The notes below the pieces were generated by a model. That model was not told where the DNA came from. It saw nothing but the letters and a program-made list of their open reading frames with translations, and ran no database searches. Source: Oxalobacter aliiformigenes (lineage in GTDB: Bacteria > Pseudomonadota > Gammaproteobacteria > Burkholderiales > Burkholderiaceae_D). Taken from it: a stretch of DNA of 64,000 nt. This document shows positions 38,241-48,112 of the stretch, piece after piece. The stretch is taken from assembly GCF_027116575.1 (NCBI RefSeq), contig NZ_CP098252.1, positions 744,001 to 808,000 of the forward strand. Direction: 5' to 3'. Position 1 is the first letter of the stretch. Each line of letters opens with the position of its first letter. The translations under genes were made by a program, and so were the position numbers.

Positions 38241-39268
38241 ATGTCGGAACAGAACCTTTTCAGCCAGCCGTTTTTTTCGCCGGGGAAACGCCGGGCAGTC
38301 TGGCTGCTGGTTCTGGTTTTCCTCTCGGTCGCAAGTCTTTTTTTTCGTGTGTGACCGGTTCGGCCGGGCTGGGGATTCGGGAACTGGCCGACGCGGCGAT
38401 GTCTCTGGCATCCGGTGAAAACGGCTCGCTGGCTGCCGTCGTGCTGGGGATGCGGCTGGAAAGAGCGTTTGCTGCCTTTTTGACGGGGGGCGCGCTGGCG
38501 CTGGCCGGTTGTCTGATGCAGGCGCTTTTGCGTAATCCGCTGGCCGATCCCTATGTGCTGGGGGTTTCCGGCGGCGCTTCGGCCGGTGCGCTGGTCATGC
38601 TGTTTCTTTCGGCTTCCCTGTGGGCGGTCAGTACCGTTGCGTTCTGCGGCGCGCTGGCCGTCGCGCTGATCCTGTACGGGTTGTCCAGACGGGATTTCGC
38701 TTCGTATGACGGTTCATCACGGCTGCTTCTGACGGGTGTCATTCTGGCATTCGGATGCAGTGCGGTGGTGACGCTGTTGCTGACGGTCGCGCCCGATCAT
38801 GACTTGCGGGGAATGGTTTTCTGGCTGGTGGGCGATTTGTCGGGAGCGACGTTCAATGCCGGGTTCGTTCTGGTCGTCGCCGCGGTTTTCATTCCGGTCT
38901 GGCGCGTTTCTTCTGCAGTCAACTTGCTGGCGCTGCATGCGGATATGGCCCGGTCGCTGGGGGTCAATGTTCCCTGGCTCAAAAAGGGGCTGTTTGCCGG
39001 TGGGGCGCTTCTGACGGCGACAGCCGTTACCGGAGCCGGCAATATCGGTTTTGTCGGCCTGATCGTGCCGCATGCCTGCCGGATGATGTGGGGGCCGGAT
39101 CACCGTTTTCTTTTTCCGGCTGCTTTGTTGACGGGCGGTTTTTTTCTGGTGCTGGCGGATACGCTGGCCAGAACGGTGTTCGCGCCCCATCAGTTGCCGG
39201 TCGGGGTGGTGACTTCCTTGATCGGGGTTCCCGTTTTTCTGTTTCAGCTGTATCGGGGCGGGAGATGA
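38241..39268 (+). CDS. btuC: Vitamin B12 ABC transporter permease BtuC-like, reading frame interrupted at a T8 tract
   Basis: This FecCD-family inner-membrane permease carries corrinoid delivered by BtuF. The ATG at 38241 opens MSEQNLFSQPFFSPGKRRA and the first membrane helix VWLLVLVFLSVASLFF, then stops at TGA after eight Ts (38338-38345). The rest of the protein continues in the -1 frame as SCVTGSAGLGIRELADAAM. From there all permease landmarks are present (LLRNPLADPYVLGVSGGASAGA, LGVNVPWLKK, IGFVGLIVPHACRMMWG). One extra T, or a -1 slip on T TTT TTT, restores about 342 residues. A TTG-started in-frame alternative at 38234 lacks the first helix, so it is unlikely. Confidence 0.88.
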
Positions 39269-40032
39269 CGACGCTGGTGGCGAACGATCTGGATTTGCGG
39301 GCGGGAAAGCGGGTGCTGGTTGAAAAACTGGACTGGACGGTCGGGGCGGGACAGTGCTGGTTCGTGTATGGCCGTAACGGTGCCGGAAAAACGACCTTGT
39401 TGCAGACTCTGGCCGGTTTGCGTTTGCCAGATGGTGGAAAAATCGTGCTTGACGGGCGGGAGCTGTCCGGCTGGTCGACGCTGCAACTGGCGAGGAGGCG
39501 GGCTTATTTGCCGCAGTCCCGGCAGGATGCTTTCGGTTTTACGGTGTTTGAAACGGTGCTGGCGGCCCGTTTTCCCTGGCGGTCGGAAGGGATGTGGGAA
39601 TCGTCTGAAGACCGTGATGTGGCAGCCGGTGCGTTGAAACGGATGGATGTGCTCGAGCTGGCGGAGCGCGATATCCGGTCCCTGTCGGGCGGGGAGCGGC
39701 AACGGGTGGCGATTGCAGCGCTCTTGGCACAGGATACCCCGCTGATGTTGCTGGATGAACCGGCGAGTGCGCTGGATCTGGCCCATCAGGCCGGTTTGAT
39801 GAGGACTGTAGCCGGATTGAGCCGTGAAGAAAACCGGGCGGTTGTCATGGTGGTGCATGATCTCAATCTGGCCTGGGGAGTCGCCTCGCATGTATTGTTG
39901 CTGTACGGAGACGGCACATGGGAGGCAGGTTCCTGTGAGGAAATGATGGTTTCGGAAAAGCTGTCGCACTGTCTGCATTATCCTGTCGAAAGGGTGAGTT
40001 GTGGCAACCGGCCTGTTTTCGTTTCTTTCTGA
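39265..40032 (+). CDS. btuD: Vitamin B12 ABC transporter ATP-binding protein BtuD-like
   Basis: This ABC ATPase has 255 residues: Walker A YGRNGAGKTTLLQ (about residue 36), Q-loop YLPQSRQ, signature LSGGERQRVAIAALLAQ, Walker B LMLLDEP and switch His in MVVHDLNLA. The start ATG overlaps the btuC stop (ATGA), so the two are translationally coupled, as expected for transporter subunits. It drives corrinoid uptake. Siderophore ATPases (FecE type) are similar; the riboswitch settles the assignment. Confidence 0.93.
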   Translation: MTTLVANDLDLRAGKRVLVEKLDWTVGAGQCWFVYGRNGAGKTTLLQTLAGLRLPDGGKIVLDGRELSGWSTLQLARRRAYLPQSRQDAFGFTVFETVLAARFPWRSEGMWESSEDRDVAAGALKRMDVLELAERDIRSLSGGERQRVAIAALLAQDTPLMLLDEPASALDLAHQAGLMRTVAGLSREENRAVVMVVHDLNLAWGVASHVLLLYGDGTWEAGSCEEMMVSEKLSHCLHYPVERVSCGNRPVFVSF

Positions 40033-40049
40033 CGGGAGAGGGTAGGGGA

Positions 40050-40940
40050 ATGCGTAGCGTATGTTTCGGGGCGTTTTGCGGTCTGTTTTTCATGGTACGG
40101 GTTTTCGCGGCGATTGTGGTGACGGATGATGAGGGAAAAACGGTATCGCTGGCGCAACCGGCGCAACGTGTCGTTTCGTTGTCGCCTCATGCAACGGAAA
40201 TGTTGTATGCCATTGGGGCAGCGGAAGAGCTGGTCGGGGTGACGCGTTACAGCGAATATCCCGGGCAGGCGAAATCGCTTCCGGTAGTCGGTGATTTCCG
40301 GCAGATTGATCTGGAGAAGGTTTTGGTGCTGAAGCCGGATCTGATCGTTGTCTGGAGTGGGGGCAATCCGCCGAAACAGGTCGGAAAACTGGAACGGGCC
40401 GGGATTGCTGTGTTCTACAGCAATCCCCGGCGTCTTGCAGACATCCCCGGCAACATGGTCCGTCTCGGTATGCTGACCGGGCATGAAGATCAGGCCAGAA
40501 GGGTGGCCGGGCAGTGGAACGGGCGACTGGACAGGCTGAAACGGCGTTACCGGAACCGCGCCGGGCTGCGCGTTTTCTACCAGGTTTCGGATGTGCCGCT
40601 GTTTACCCTGAACGGGAAACAGATTGTCAGTGAAGTCATTGACCTGTGTGGCGGAAAGAATGTTTTCGCGGATATCCCGGTACTGGCACCGCATGTGAGT
40701 ACGGAAGCGGTGCTGGCAGCCAATCCGGAGGTGATTGTCAGTACGCGGGGGATGGGAACGGAAAACGGATTGTCTGGCTGGAGACGTTACAAAATGCTGG
40801 ATGCCGTCCGTTACCGCAATCTTTTCCATATGAATCCGGACTGGCTGGACCGTCCCGGTCCCCGGATGATCGAGGGGGCTGAGATGATGTGTCGCCAGCT
40901 GGATGAAGCCCGAAAGAACAGACAGGCGGCCCGGCCATGA
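40050..40940 (+). CDS. btuF: Periplasmic cobalamin-binding protein BtuF-like
   Basis: This TroA/BtuF-fold substrate-binding protein of 296 residues starts at ATG 40050 after GTAGGGGA. It has a signal peptide (CFGAFCGLFFMVRVFA). The N-lobe holds VVSLSPHATEMLYAIGAAEELVGVTRYSEYP, a long linking helix follows, and the C-lobe ends with IVSTRGMG and MNPDWLDRPGPRMIEGAEMM. The RVVSLSPHATE opening is typical of cobalamin binders. It lies 17 bp after btuD and closes the operon before a terminator. Confidence 0.93.
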   Translation: MRSVCFGAFCGLFFMVRVFAAIVVTDDEGKTVSLAQPAQRVVSLSPHATEMLYAIGAAEELVGVTRYSEYPGQAKSLPVVGDFRQIDLEKVLVLKPDLIVVWSGGNPPKQVGKLERAGIAVFYSNPRRLADIPGNMVRLGMLTGHEDQARRVAGQWNGRLDRLKRRYRNRAGLRVFYQVSDVPLFTLNGKQIVSEVIDLCGGKNVFADIPVLAPHVSTEAVLAANPEVIVSTRGMGTENGLSGWRRYKMLDAVRYRNLFHMNPDWLDRPGPRMIEGAEMMCRQLDEARKNRQAARP

Positions 40941-40974
40941 TCGAAAGTGGGCTGGCGGGTAATATGACGGATAT

Positions 40975-41003
40975 GAAAAAAGGCAGACCATTCTGCCTTT
41001 TTT
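40975..41003. terminator. Bidirectional terminator between btuF and panC
   Basis: AAAAAAGGCAGA and TCTGCCTTTTTT form a stem with a short loop, with A- and T-runs on both sides. The genes converge here. Confidence 0.85.
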
Positions 41004-41037
41004 CGTGAAGTAAAGCGACGTTTTTCGGAAAAAACGG

Positions 41038-41946
<909 letters not shown>

Positions 41947-42801
41947 TCAATCATTGCATTGGGTCAACCTTATATAAATCGGGGCTCCCGCTTCGATCTG
42001 GGTGATTTCGACCAGTGTCTCTTTCGCCAGTTCCAGAAGGGCCAGAAAGTGGACGACAAGGACGGCGACCCCTTCCGATTCATCGAAAAGCTCGTGGAAT
42101 TCGACAAACCGGGCGTTGCGTAGTTGACGCAGGATCGAGGACATGTGTTCCCTGACGGACAGTTCCTGTTTGCCGACGGTATGGCTGGCGGTCAGTTTGG
42201 CCCGGCGGATGATTTCGGCGAAAGCATGGCGCAACTCATCGGCGGAGATGCAGGGCCAGACTTTTTCGGTGCTTTTTGCGATGACTGCCTGCGGAAGGAA
42301 GAAGTCGTTTCCCAGTTTGGGCAATTCGTCGAGCGATTTCGCGGCCATTTTCATGCGTTCGTATTCGAGAAGGCGGCGGACCAGTTCGGCGCGCGGGTCT
42401 TCCGGTTCCTCGTTCGTTTCGGTTTTCACTTTCGGCAGCAAAAGACGGGATTTGATTTCCACCAGCATGGCGGCCATCAGGAGATATTCCGCGGCCAGTT
42501 CCAGCTTCTGCGCGCGGATACGGTCGACGTAATGCAGGTATTGCAGTGTCAGCTGGGCCATGGGAATGTCCAGAATATTGAAATTCTGGCGCCGGATAAG
42601 GTAAAGCAACAAATCGAGCGGACCTTCGAATGCTTCCAGAAAGACTTCCAGCGCTTCCGGCGGAATGTAGAGATCGTCGGGGATTTCCGTGACGGATTCA
42701 CCGTACAGGCGTGCGACGATGTCGGCGCCGCCCGCTTTGCCGGATGGCACAGGGGCGTTCGCGTCGGCGGAAAACGTATGGTTCTCTCTGGAATCCGGCA
42801 T
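41947..42801 (-). CDS. scpA: Segregation and condensation protein A
   Basis: ScpA is the kleisin of the bacterial SMC condensin. The 284 residues include the conserved EAFEGPLDLLLYLIRRQNFNILDIPMAQLTLQYLHYV and MAAMLVEIKSRLLLP, with the C-terminal winged helix (VVHFLALLELAKETLVEITQ). An N-terminal extension of ~40 residues with no clear family match precedes the core. The scpB partner is not in the window. The preceding small gene lies 15 bp upstream. Confidence 0.95.
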   Translation of the reverse strand: MPDSRENHTFSADANAPVPSGKAGGADIVARLYGESVTEIPDDLYIPPEALEVFLEAFEGPLDLLLYLIRRQNFNILDIPMAQLTLQYLHYVDRIRAQKLELAAEYLLMAAMLVEIKSRLLLPKVKTETNEEPEDPRAELVRRLLEYERMKMAAKSLDELPKLGNDFFLPQAVIAKSTEKVWPCISADELRHAFAEIIRRAKLTASHTVGKQELSVREHMSSILRQLRNARFVEFHELFDESEGVAVLVVHFLALLELAKETLVEITQIEAGAPIYIRLTQCND

Positions 42802-42816
42802 GATGTCCCGCGTCGG

Positions 42817-43020
42817 TCAGTGGGAAGATTTCGGCGGTGTTTCCGGTGGCAGTACCTTTTTCAGGGTGAAAGGTATGCTTTCGGGAGGGAGTTTTCGAAG
42901 AAGCGGCGAGACCGGTCCGGGGGAAGTATCCCGGCGGGCGGGGTATTGTTTCTGCCGTTCTTTCAGAAGACGGTCCAGTTCGGAAACGTATGGATTGTTC
43001 AGTCTGAGTTGAATGATCAT
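42817..43020 (-). CDS. Small protein of unknown function between the GNAT gene and scpA
   Basis: A 67-codon frame starts at ATG 43020 with AAGGA nine bases upstream and stops 15 bp before scpA. The product has a short helix (NPYVSELDRLLKERQKQYP) and a long proline-rich tail (KLPPESIPFTLKKVLPPETPPK). The position beside scpA recalls the DUF3460 genes of Burkholderiales, and the YVSEL..LL..RQ pattern is loosely similar, but the match is too weak to assign. It may also be a remnant. Confidence 0.5.
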   Translation of the reverse strand: MIIQLRLNNPYVSELDRLLKERQKQYPARRDTSPGPVSPLLRKLPPESIPFTLKKVLPPETPPKSSH

Positions 43021-43103
43021 CGTATCGTCCTTGCCGTAAAACGTGTGGATCGGTTTTTTGCCGTCTGGCCGGGTGGGCCGTCATCTCCTGTTTTCGGAAT
43101 GTC

Positions 43104-43583
43104 TCACGATTCCACTGTTTTTCTCATCATGATGGGAGGAAGATCCAGCGTATCCCGAGTGGAAAATTCGATTTCGGGGGCCAGTTCGAAGCCGTATGCC
43201 TCGTACAGGCTGGTCAGAGGTTCCAGATATCGGTGCAGGAAAAGACGGAGCTCGGCGATTTCGCACAGCTGGGCATGGTGTATGACCGCTTCGATCAGGT
43301 GCTGGGAAAGGTTCTGTCCGCAAAAAGCGGGAATGACTCCCAGACGCCTGATTTTCCAGACGTTTTCGTCTTCATCCAGCGGTGCCCAGCGAAGCGATCC
43401 GGCCGGAATATCGTCGACAAGCAGTATGAAAGCACCGCCGGCGTGGAGATCCTCATTGACGTTGACCCATGTATCGCGATGTCCTCGCGAAGTGGGCGGA
43501 CACTTTCCCGCCCAGGCTTTTCTCGTCAGGTTCGCGATTAGGGGGGCGTCTTCAAGAACTGCTTCCCGGACGATAATTCTCAT
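43104..43583 (-). CDS. GNAT family N-acetyltransferase
   Basis: This 159-residue GNAT-fold protein has an acetyl-CoA pyrophosphate loop VIPAFCGQNLSQHLIEAVI in the expected place after strand four (KIRRLGV). The end, LRLFLHRYLEPLTSLYEAYGFE, is typical of the family, with Tyr in the catalytic position. The substrate cannot be read from the sequence. It starts 9 bp after metG on the same strand and is probably co-transcribed. Confidence 0.88.
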   Translation of the reverse strand: MRIIVREAVLEDAPLIANLTRKAWAGKCPPTSRGHRDTWVNVNEDLHAGGAFILLVDDIPAGSLRWAPLDEDENVWKIRRLGVIPAFCGQNLSQHLIEAVIHHAQLCEIAELRLFLHRYLEPLTSLYEAYGFELAPEIEFSTRDTLDLPPIMMRKTVES

Positions 43584-43592
43584 TGCTTTTCC

Positions 43593-45680
43593 TTAACGCA
43601 GACGCATACCCGGTTTTGCGCCCGGCCACGGCTGGAGGATATAGATTCCGGTATCGGCCTTGTCCGACGCGGCCATGATCATTCCTTCCGAGACACCGAA
43701 TTTCATTTTGCGGGGAGCCAGATTGGCGACGACAACGGTCAGTTTGCCGATCAGATCTTCCGGTTTGTAGGCCGAACGGATTCCGGCGAAGATGTTGCGC
43801 AACCGGCCTTCGCCGACATCAACCGACAGTCTCAGCAGTTTGTCGGCACCCTCGACCAGAGAACAGTCGACGATTTTCGCGATGCGCATATCGACTTTGG
43901 CGAAGTCGTCGATGGTGATCTGTTCGGCAAGCGGTTCCATGCCGTTGTCCGCTGCCGTTTCCTTTTCAGGCCGGGCGGCTTGCGGTGCGGGTGCATCGAA
44001 CAGGGCATCCAGCATTTTCTGATCCACACGTTGCATCAGGTGTTCATACGTATTGATGGTATGGCCGTCGGCCAGCGGTTTCGATACGTCCGGCCACTGG
44101 AGGGGGGAAAGGTTCAGGAATGCCTCGACTTTTTCCGCGACGGCAGGCAATACCGGTTTCAGATAAATCGTCAGAATGCGGAAGGCTTCCAGCAGACGGG
44201 TACAGACCTGGTGCAGTTCTTCGTTTCGGGCGGGATCCTTGGCCAGAACCCACGGTTTGTTTTCATCGACGTAAGCGTTCACTTCATCGGCCAGGTGCAT
44301 GATCTGGCGAAGCGCCTTGCCGAATTCCCGTTTTTCGTACAGGTCGGCGATTTCCCCGGATGCGTTACGGAGTGTTTCCAGTACCGGTGTTTCTTTCCCT
44401 GCCCAGTCCTGTGCGAGTTTTCCGCCGAAGCGTTTGGTGATGAAGCCGGACGCGCGGCTGGCGATGTTGACGTACTTGCCGATCAGGTCGGAATTGACCC
44501 GTGCGATGAAATCTTCCCCGGTGAAATCGATGTCTTCGACGCGGTTGGAGAGTTTGGCCGCCAGATAGTAGCGCAGCCATTCCGGATTCATGCCGATTTC
44601 CAGATAACGCAGTGGTGAAATGCCGGTTCCGCGCGACTTGGACATTTTTTCACCCCCTACCGTGATGAAACCGTGCACGAAGACGTTGTCAGGCACGCGC
44701 ATGTCGGCAAAATGCAGCATGGCCGGCCAGAACAGGGTATGGAAGTAAATGATGTCCTTGCCGATGAAATGGTATTGTTCCGTTTCGGGATCGGCCATGA
44801 AGGCGTCGTAATCACCACCTGTCTTGTTGAAGTAGTTTTTCAGCGAGGCGAGGTAACCAACCGGTGCATCCAGCCAGACGTAAAAGTATTTGCCCGGTGC
44901 GTCCGGTATTTCGATGCCGAAGTACGGGGCGTCGCGACTGATATCCCAGTCTGAGAGTGCGTTTTCGCTGCCGTCCTTGCCTTCGAGCCATTCGCGTGCC
45001 TTGTTGGCGACTTCGGGTTGCAGGCGCGGGTGGTCTTCGATATCGCCCAGCGTCCATTCTTTCAGGAAGGCGGTGCATTGCGGGTCGGACAGTCTGAAGA
45101 AAAAGTGTTCGGACTGTTTCATGACCGGCGTGGCACCGGTCAGGATGGAATAGGGGTTTTTCAGTTCCGTCGGGGTATAGACGCTGCTGCATGCCTCGCA
45201 GTTGTCGCCGTACTGGTCTTTTGCGCCGCATTTCGGGCATTCGCCCTTGATGTACCGGTCCGGCAGGAACATTTCCTTGACGGGGTCGAAAAACTGTTCG
45301 ATGGTTCGGGAAACGATCAGTCCTTTCGCCTTGAGACGGCGGTAGATTTCGCGGGAAAGCTCGTGGTTTTCGGGGCCGTCGGTCGAATGCCAGTTGTCGA
45401 AGCTGACCAGAAAACCGTTTAGCGGGGCGGCACGGCCGGCGGCGATTTCCGCCACGAATTCCTGGGGTGTTTTGCCGGCTTTTTCAGCCGCTATCATGAT
45501 GGGGGCGCCGTGAACGTCGTCGGCACCGACGAAATGGACTTCGCGTGGTTTTCCTTCATCCTGCTGCATTCGCTGGAAACGGACCCAGATATCGGCCTGA
45601 ATGTATTCCATGATATGTCCGATATGGAACGGGGCATTGGCGTATGGCAGTGCAGTAGTGACAAACAGCTTTCGTGACAT
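43593..45680 (-). CDS. metG: Methionyl-tRNA synthetase
   Basis: MetG charges initiator and elongator tRNA-Met. The 695-residue class I synthetase shows the HIGH motif as FHIGH in its N-terminal [16 protein letters not shown] and a zinc knuckle with CPKC and CEAC. The KMSKS loop is [12 protein letters not shown], followed by the anticodon-binding helical domain and a C-terminal EMAP/Trbp111-type dimerisation domain ([17 protein letters not shown] to the C-terminus). Full length for the long MetG type. It is divergent from mrp with about 110 bp between. Confidence 0.98.
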   Translation of the reverse strand: MSRKLFVTTALPYANAPFHIGHIMEYIQADIWVRFQRMQQDEGKPREVHFVGADDVHGAPIMIAAEKAGKTPQEFVAEIAAGRAAPLNGFLVSFDNWHSTDGPENHELSREIYRRLKAKGLIVSRTIEQFFDPVKEMFLPDRYIKGECPKCGAKDQYGDNCEACSSVYTPTELKNPYSILTGATPVMKQSEHFFFRLSDPQCTAFLKEWTLGDIEDHPRLQPEVANKAREWLEGKDGSENALSDWDISRDAPYFGIEIPDAPGKYFYVWLDAPVGYLASLKNYFNKTGGDYDAFMADPETEQYHFIGKDIIYFHTLFWPAMLHFADMRVPDNVFVHGFITVGGEKMSKSRGTGISPLRYLEIGMNPEWLRYYLAAKLSNRVEDIDFTGEDFIARVNSDLIGKYVNIASRASGFITKRFGGKLAQDWAGKETPVLETLRNASGEIADLYEKREFGKALRQIMHLADEVNAYVDENKPWVLAKDPARNEELHQVCTRLLEAFRILTIYLKPVLPAVAEKVEAFLNLSPLQWPDVSKPLADGHTINTYEHLMQRVDQKMLDALFDAPAPQAARPEKETAADNGMEPLAEQITIDDFAKVDMRIAKIVDCSLVEGADKLLRLSVDVGEGRLRNIFAGIRSAYKPEDLIGKLTVVVANLAPRKMKFGVSEGMIMAASDKADTGIYILQPWPGAKPGMRLR

Positions 45681-45791
45681 GATGAATAGTGGAAATTGTC
45701 AATAAAATTCCATTTTACCAGTCCTGTGCGATGAAACGGGCATCTTTTGAGCATTTGCGTTAGACTTCATCTTCCAGAGAAAGGAGGGAAT

Positions 45792-46877
45792 ATGTCCATT
45801 ACGACGGAAATGATCGGTAAAGCGCTTTCAACGGTCATTGACGACAATCTGAAAACCGACTACGTCAGCGCCAAATGGATCAAAAATATCGATATTGACG
45901 GCAATGATGTGTCATTGACTGTCGAGCTGGGATATCATGCAAAAAGTCTTCATGAATTTATCAGAAACCGGATCGCGACGGTGCTGAAAAGGGTGGATGG
46001 CATCGGCGATGTTCGGGTCGATCTCGAGACGAGGATTCTGACGCATGCTGTTCAGCGGGGTGTGAAGCCTTTGCCGGGGGTGAAAAATATCATCGCTGTT
46101 TCATCCGGCAAGGGAGGGGTCGGCAAATCGACGGTAACGGCCAATGTCGCGCTGGCACTGGCAGGCCAGGGGGCACGGGTGGGCATTCTGGATGCCGATA
46201 TTTACGGGCCGTCGCAACCGACGCTGATGGGGATTTCCGAAAAACCGAAATCGTCCGACGGACAGCATTTCGACCCGGTAGAACGGTATGGCTTGCAGCT
46301 GATGTCCATCGGTTTCATGATGGATACGGTCCAGCCGCTGGCCTGGCGCGCACCGATGGTTACCCAGGCGTTGATGCAGCTGTTGCAGCAGACCAAATGG
46401 CAGGATCTCGATTATTTGCTGATCGACATGCCGCCGGGAACGGGGGATATCCAGATGACCCTGTCGCAGAAAGCGCCGCTGACCGGTGCGGTAGTGGTCA
46501 CCACGCCGCAGGATGTAGCCGTACTGGATGCCCGGAAAGGATTGATGATGTTCCAGAAAATGAATGTGGATATTCTGGGCATTGTCGAGAATATGAGTTC
46601 CTATGTTTGTTCCCATTGCGGCCAGATCGAGCACATTTTCGGCAAGGATGGCGGCAGGCTGATGTGTGAGACATACGGGGTGGATTCACTGGGCAATGTT
46701 CCGCTGGATATCACGGTACGTGAACGGACCGATGAAGGCAAACCGGTTGTTGCTGCGGAACCGGATGGACTGGTCGGCCGGGTTTTCAGGGATATCGCCT
46801 GGCAGATTGCCGCAAGGGTCGCGTTGAAACCGAAGGATATGACAGGCATGTTTCCGCCTGTGACCGTCCAGTCCTGA
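45792..46877 (+). CDS. apbC: Iron-sulphur cluster carrier protein ApbC/Mrp
   Basis: This P-loop NTPase scaffolds and transfers [4Fe-4S] clusters. The start at 45792 (MSITTEMIGKALSTVIDD) follows AAGGAGGG; 361 residues. An N-terminal MIP18/DUF59-like domain (residues 1-90) precedes the ParA-like domain with deviant Walker A SSGKGGVGKST (about residues 104-113), DADIYGPSQPTLMG, LLIDMPPGTGD and the cluster-binding CSHC pair near residue 265. The divergent mrp-metG pairing is widespread in proteobacteria. Its stop is 2 bp from the convergent regulator gene. Confidence 0.96.
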   Translation: MSITTEMIGKALSTVIDDNLKTDYVSAKWIKNIDIDGNDVSLTVELGYHAKSLHEFIRNRIATVLKRVDGIGDVRVDLETRILTHAVQRGVKPLPGVKNIIAVSSGKGGVGKSTVTANVALALAGQGARVGILDADIYGPSQPTLMGISEKPKSSDGQHFDPVERYGLQLMSIGFMMDTVQPLAWRAPMVTQALMQLLQQTKWQDLDYLLIDMPPGTGDIQMTLSQKAPLTGAVVVTTPQDVAVLDARKGLMMFQKMNVDILGIVENMSSYVCSHCGQIEHIFGKDGGRLMCETYGVDSLGNVPLDITVRERTDEGKPVVAAEPDGLVGRVFRDIAWQIAARVALKPKDMTGMFPPVTVQS

Positions 46878-46879
46878 TT

Positions 46880-47959
46880 TCAGATATCGACCAGCCTGAA
46901 AACGTCACGTACGGAATGGATGCGGCCGGTTTCGGTCGCATCGTATCCGCCCAGCTGGTTGATTTCCCGGATGAATTCGGCGCTTCTCATGATGGAGAGC
47001 ATTTCCTGCATGGTATGGCTCTCCTGTGTTTCCCGTGCAATGGCGAAGAAATACCTTTCCTCGACTAACGGGACGAAGTCCAGTCCGAAGCGGTGGGCGG
47101 CCGTTTCGACACCGAAACCGACGTCGGCCATGTTGCTGGCGATATACGCCGCGACGGCGGCATGAGTGAATTCGGTCATTTCGAAACCGTTGATATTGGC
47201 CGAATCGATTTTGTTTTTGGCAAGCAGTGTTTCCAGTGTCTGTCGCGTACCTGAACCGATCTGGCGGTTGACGAAACGGATGTCGTTTCGCGTCAGGTCA
47301 CGGAACGAGAGGATCCGCTTGGGATTCCCCTTGGCGATCAAAAGGCCCTGTTTCAGATTGGCCAGGTGAATCAGGCAGTGTTCTTCACGGGAAAGGAACT
47401 GCAGGTAAAGCTGCAGCATGCTGTCTTCATACACATCGACCGGCAGATGGAACCCGGCGATTTCACAGTCTCCCTGAGCCAGGGCGGCGAGTGCTTCCAT
47501 ACTGTTCTGGTAGCGCAGCTTGATGGGAAGCTCCTGCCGGTTGATGTGTTCCATCAGGGTGGAAATGGCAAAACCGTGGCTGGCACACAACCGCATGGTC
47601 CGGTTGGTTCCCAGAACGCTTTTGGCCAGTTCGGTTTCCAGTTCCGAAGAGAGTGTTTCCAGAGTGGGAGAAAGCCGCGCGGCAATCCGCCTTTCCGCCC
47701 ATAACAGGGTGGTTGCGAAACGGGTCAGTGTTGTACCACGTCCACGGTGTTTTTCCAGCAGGGGCGTTCCGAAAATGGATTCGGCTTCCCGCAACAATCC
47801 CCATGCATGACGGTACGACAATCCGAGCCCCTTGGCTGCCTGCAGGATGGCCCCCTCGGTCTGTATCGAATCCAGAAGGCGCAACAGTATAGCCGTGTCG
47901 ATCGACGGCTTTTTGCCATACGCGATGCGCCAGTGAGGTTCTATGGAAACTTTGTACAT
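46880..47959 (-). CDS. ModE-like DNA-binding regulator fused to a periplasmic-binding-protein-like domain
   Basis: The 359-residue product joins an N-terminal LysR/ModE-type winged helix-turn-helix (ILQAAKGLGLSYRHAWGLLREAE, then LLEKHRGRGTTLT) to a C-terminal PBP-like domain of the COG1910 type. In the latter, QGDCEIAGFHLPV and FVNRQIGSGTRQTLETLL mark the hinge and ligand regions. Such regulators often respond to molybdate, tungstate or a small anion and are frequently near formate dehydrogenase or transport genes. It diverges from the OFA transporter gene with 153 bp between, so control of that gene is likely but inferred. Confidence 0.88.
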   Translation of the reverse strand: MYKVSIEPHWRIAYGKKPSIDTAILLRLLDSIQTEGAILQAAKGLGLSYRHAWGLLREAESIFGTPLLEKHRGRGTTLTRFATTLLWAERRIAARLSPTLETLSSELETELAKSVLGTNRTMRLCASHGFAISTLMEHINRQELPIKLRYQNSMEALAALAQGDCEIAGFHLPVDVYEDSMLQLYLQFLSREEHCLIHLANLKQGLLIAKGNPKRILSFRDLTRNDIRFVNRQIGSGTRQTLETLLAKNKIDSANINGFEMTEFTHAAVAAYIASNMADVGFGVETAAHRFGLDFVPLVEERYFFAIARETQESHTMQEMLSIMRSAEFIREINQLGGYDATETGRIHSVRDVFRLVDI

Positions 47960-47985
47960 ATAGTGAAAATTTTGCTAGTGACATA

Positions 47986-48014
47986 TTGTAACTCATAGAC
48001 AATCAGACATATAT
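47986..48014 (+). promoter_or_regulatory. Possible promoter of the OFA transporter gene
   Basis: TTGTAA (47986-47991) and ATATAT (48009-48014) are 17 bp apart in a very AT-rich intergenic region; the -10 match is poor. A long leader of ~100 nt with an A9 run and a T8 run would precede the start. Confidence 0.3.
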
Positions 48015-48112
48015 GCAAAAAAAAACTTATAGCCTGTTAAATGTGGCGATGGTACTATTTTTTCAGAACATAATTTTCAATTTTTTTTAACAAGGTGTAA
48101 GGAGAGTGTGGT

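Noticed and set aside
38234..38340. An in-frame TTG start giving btuC an alternative N-terminus
   Set aside because: The resulting 35 residues contain no membrane helix, whereas the ATG at 38241 in the other frame gives a normal first helix.
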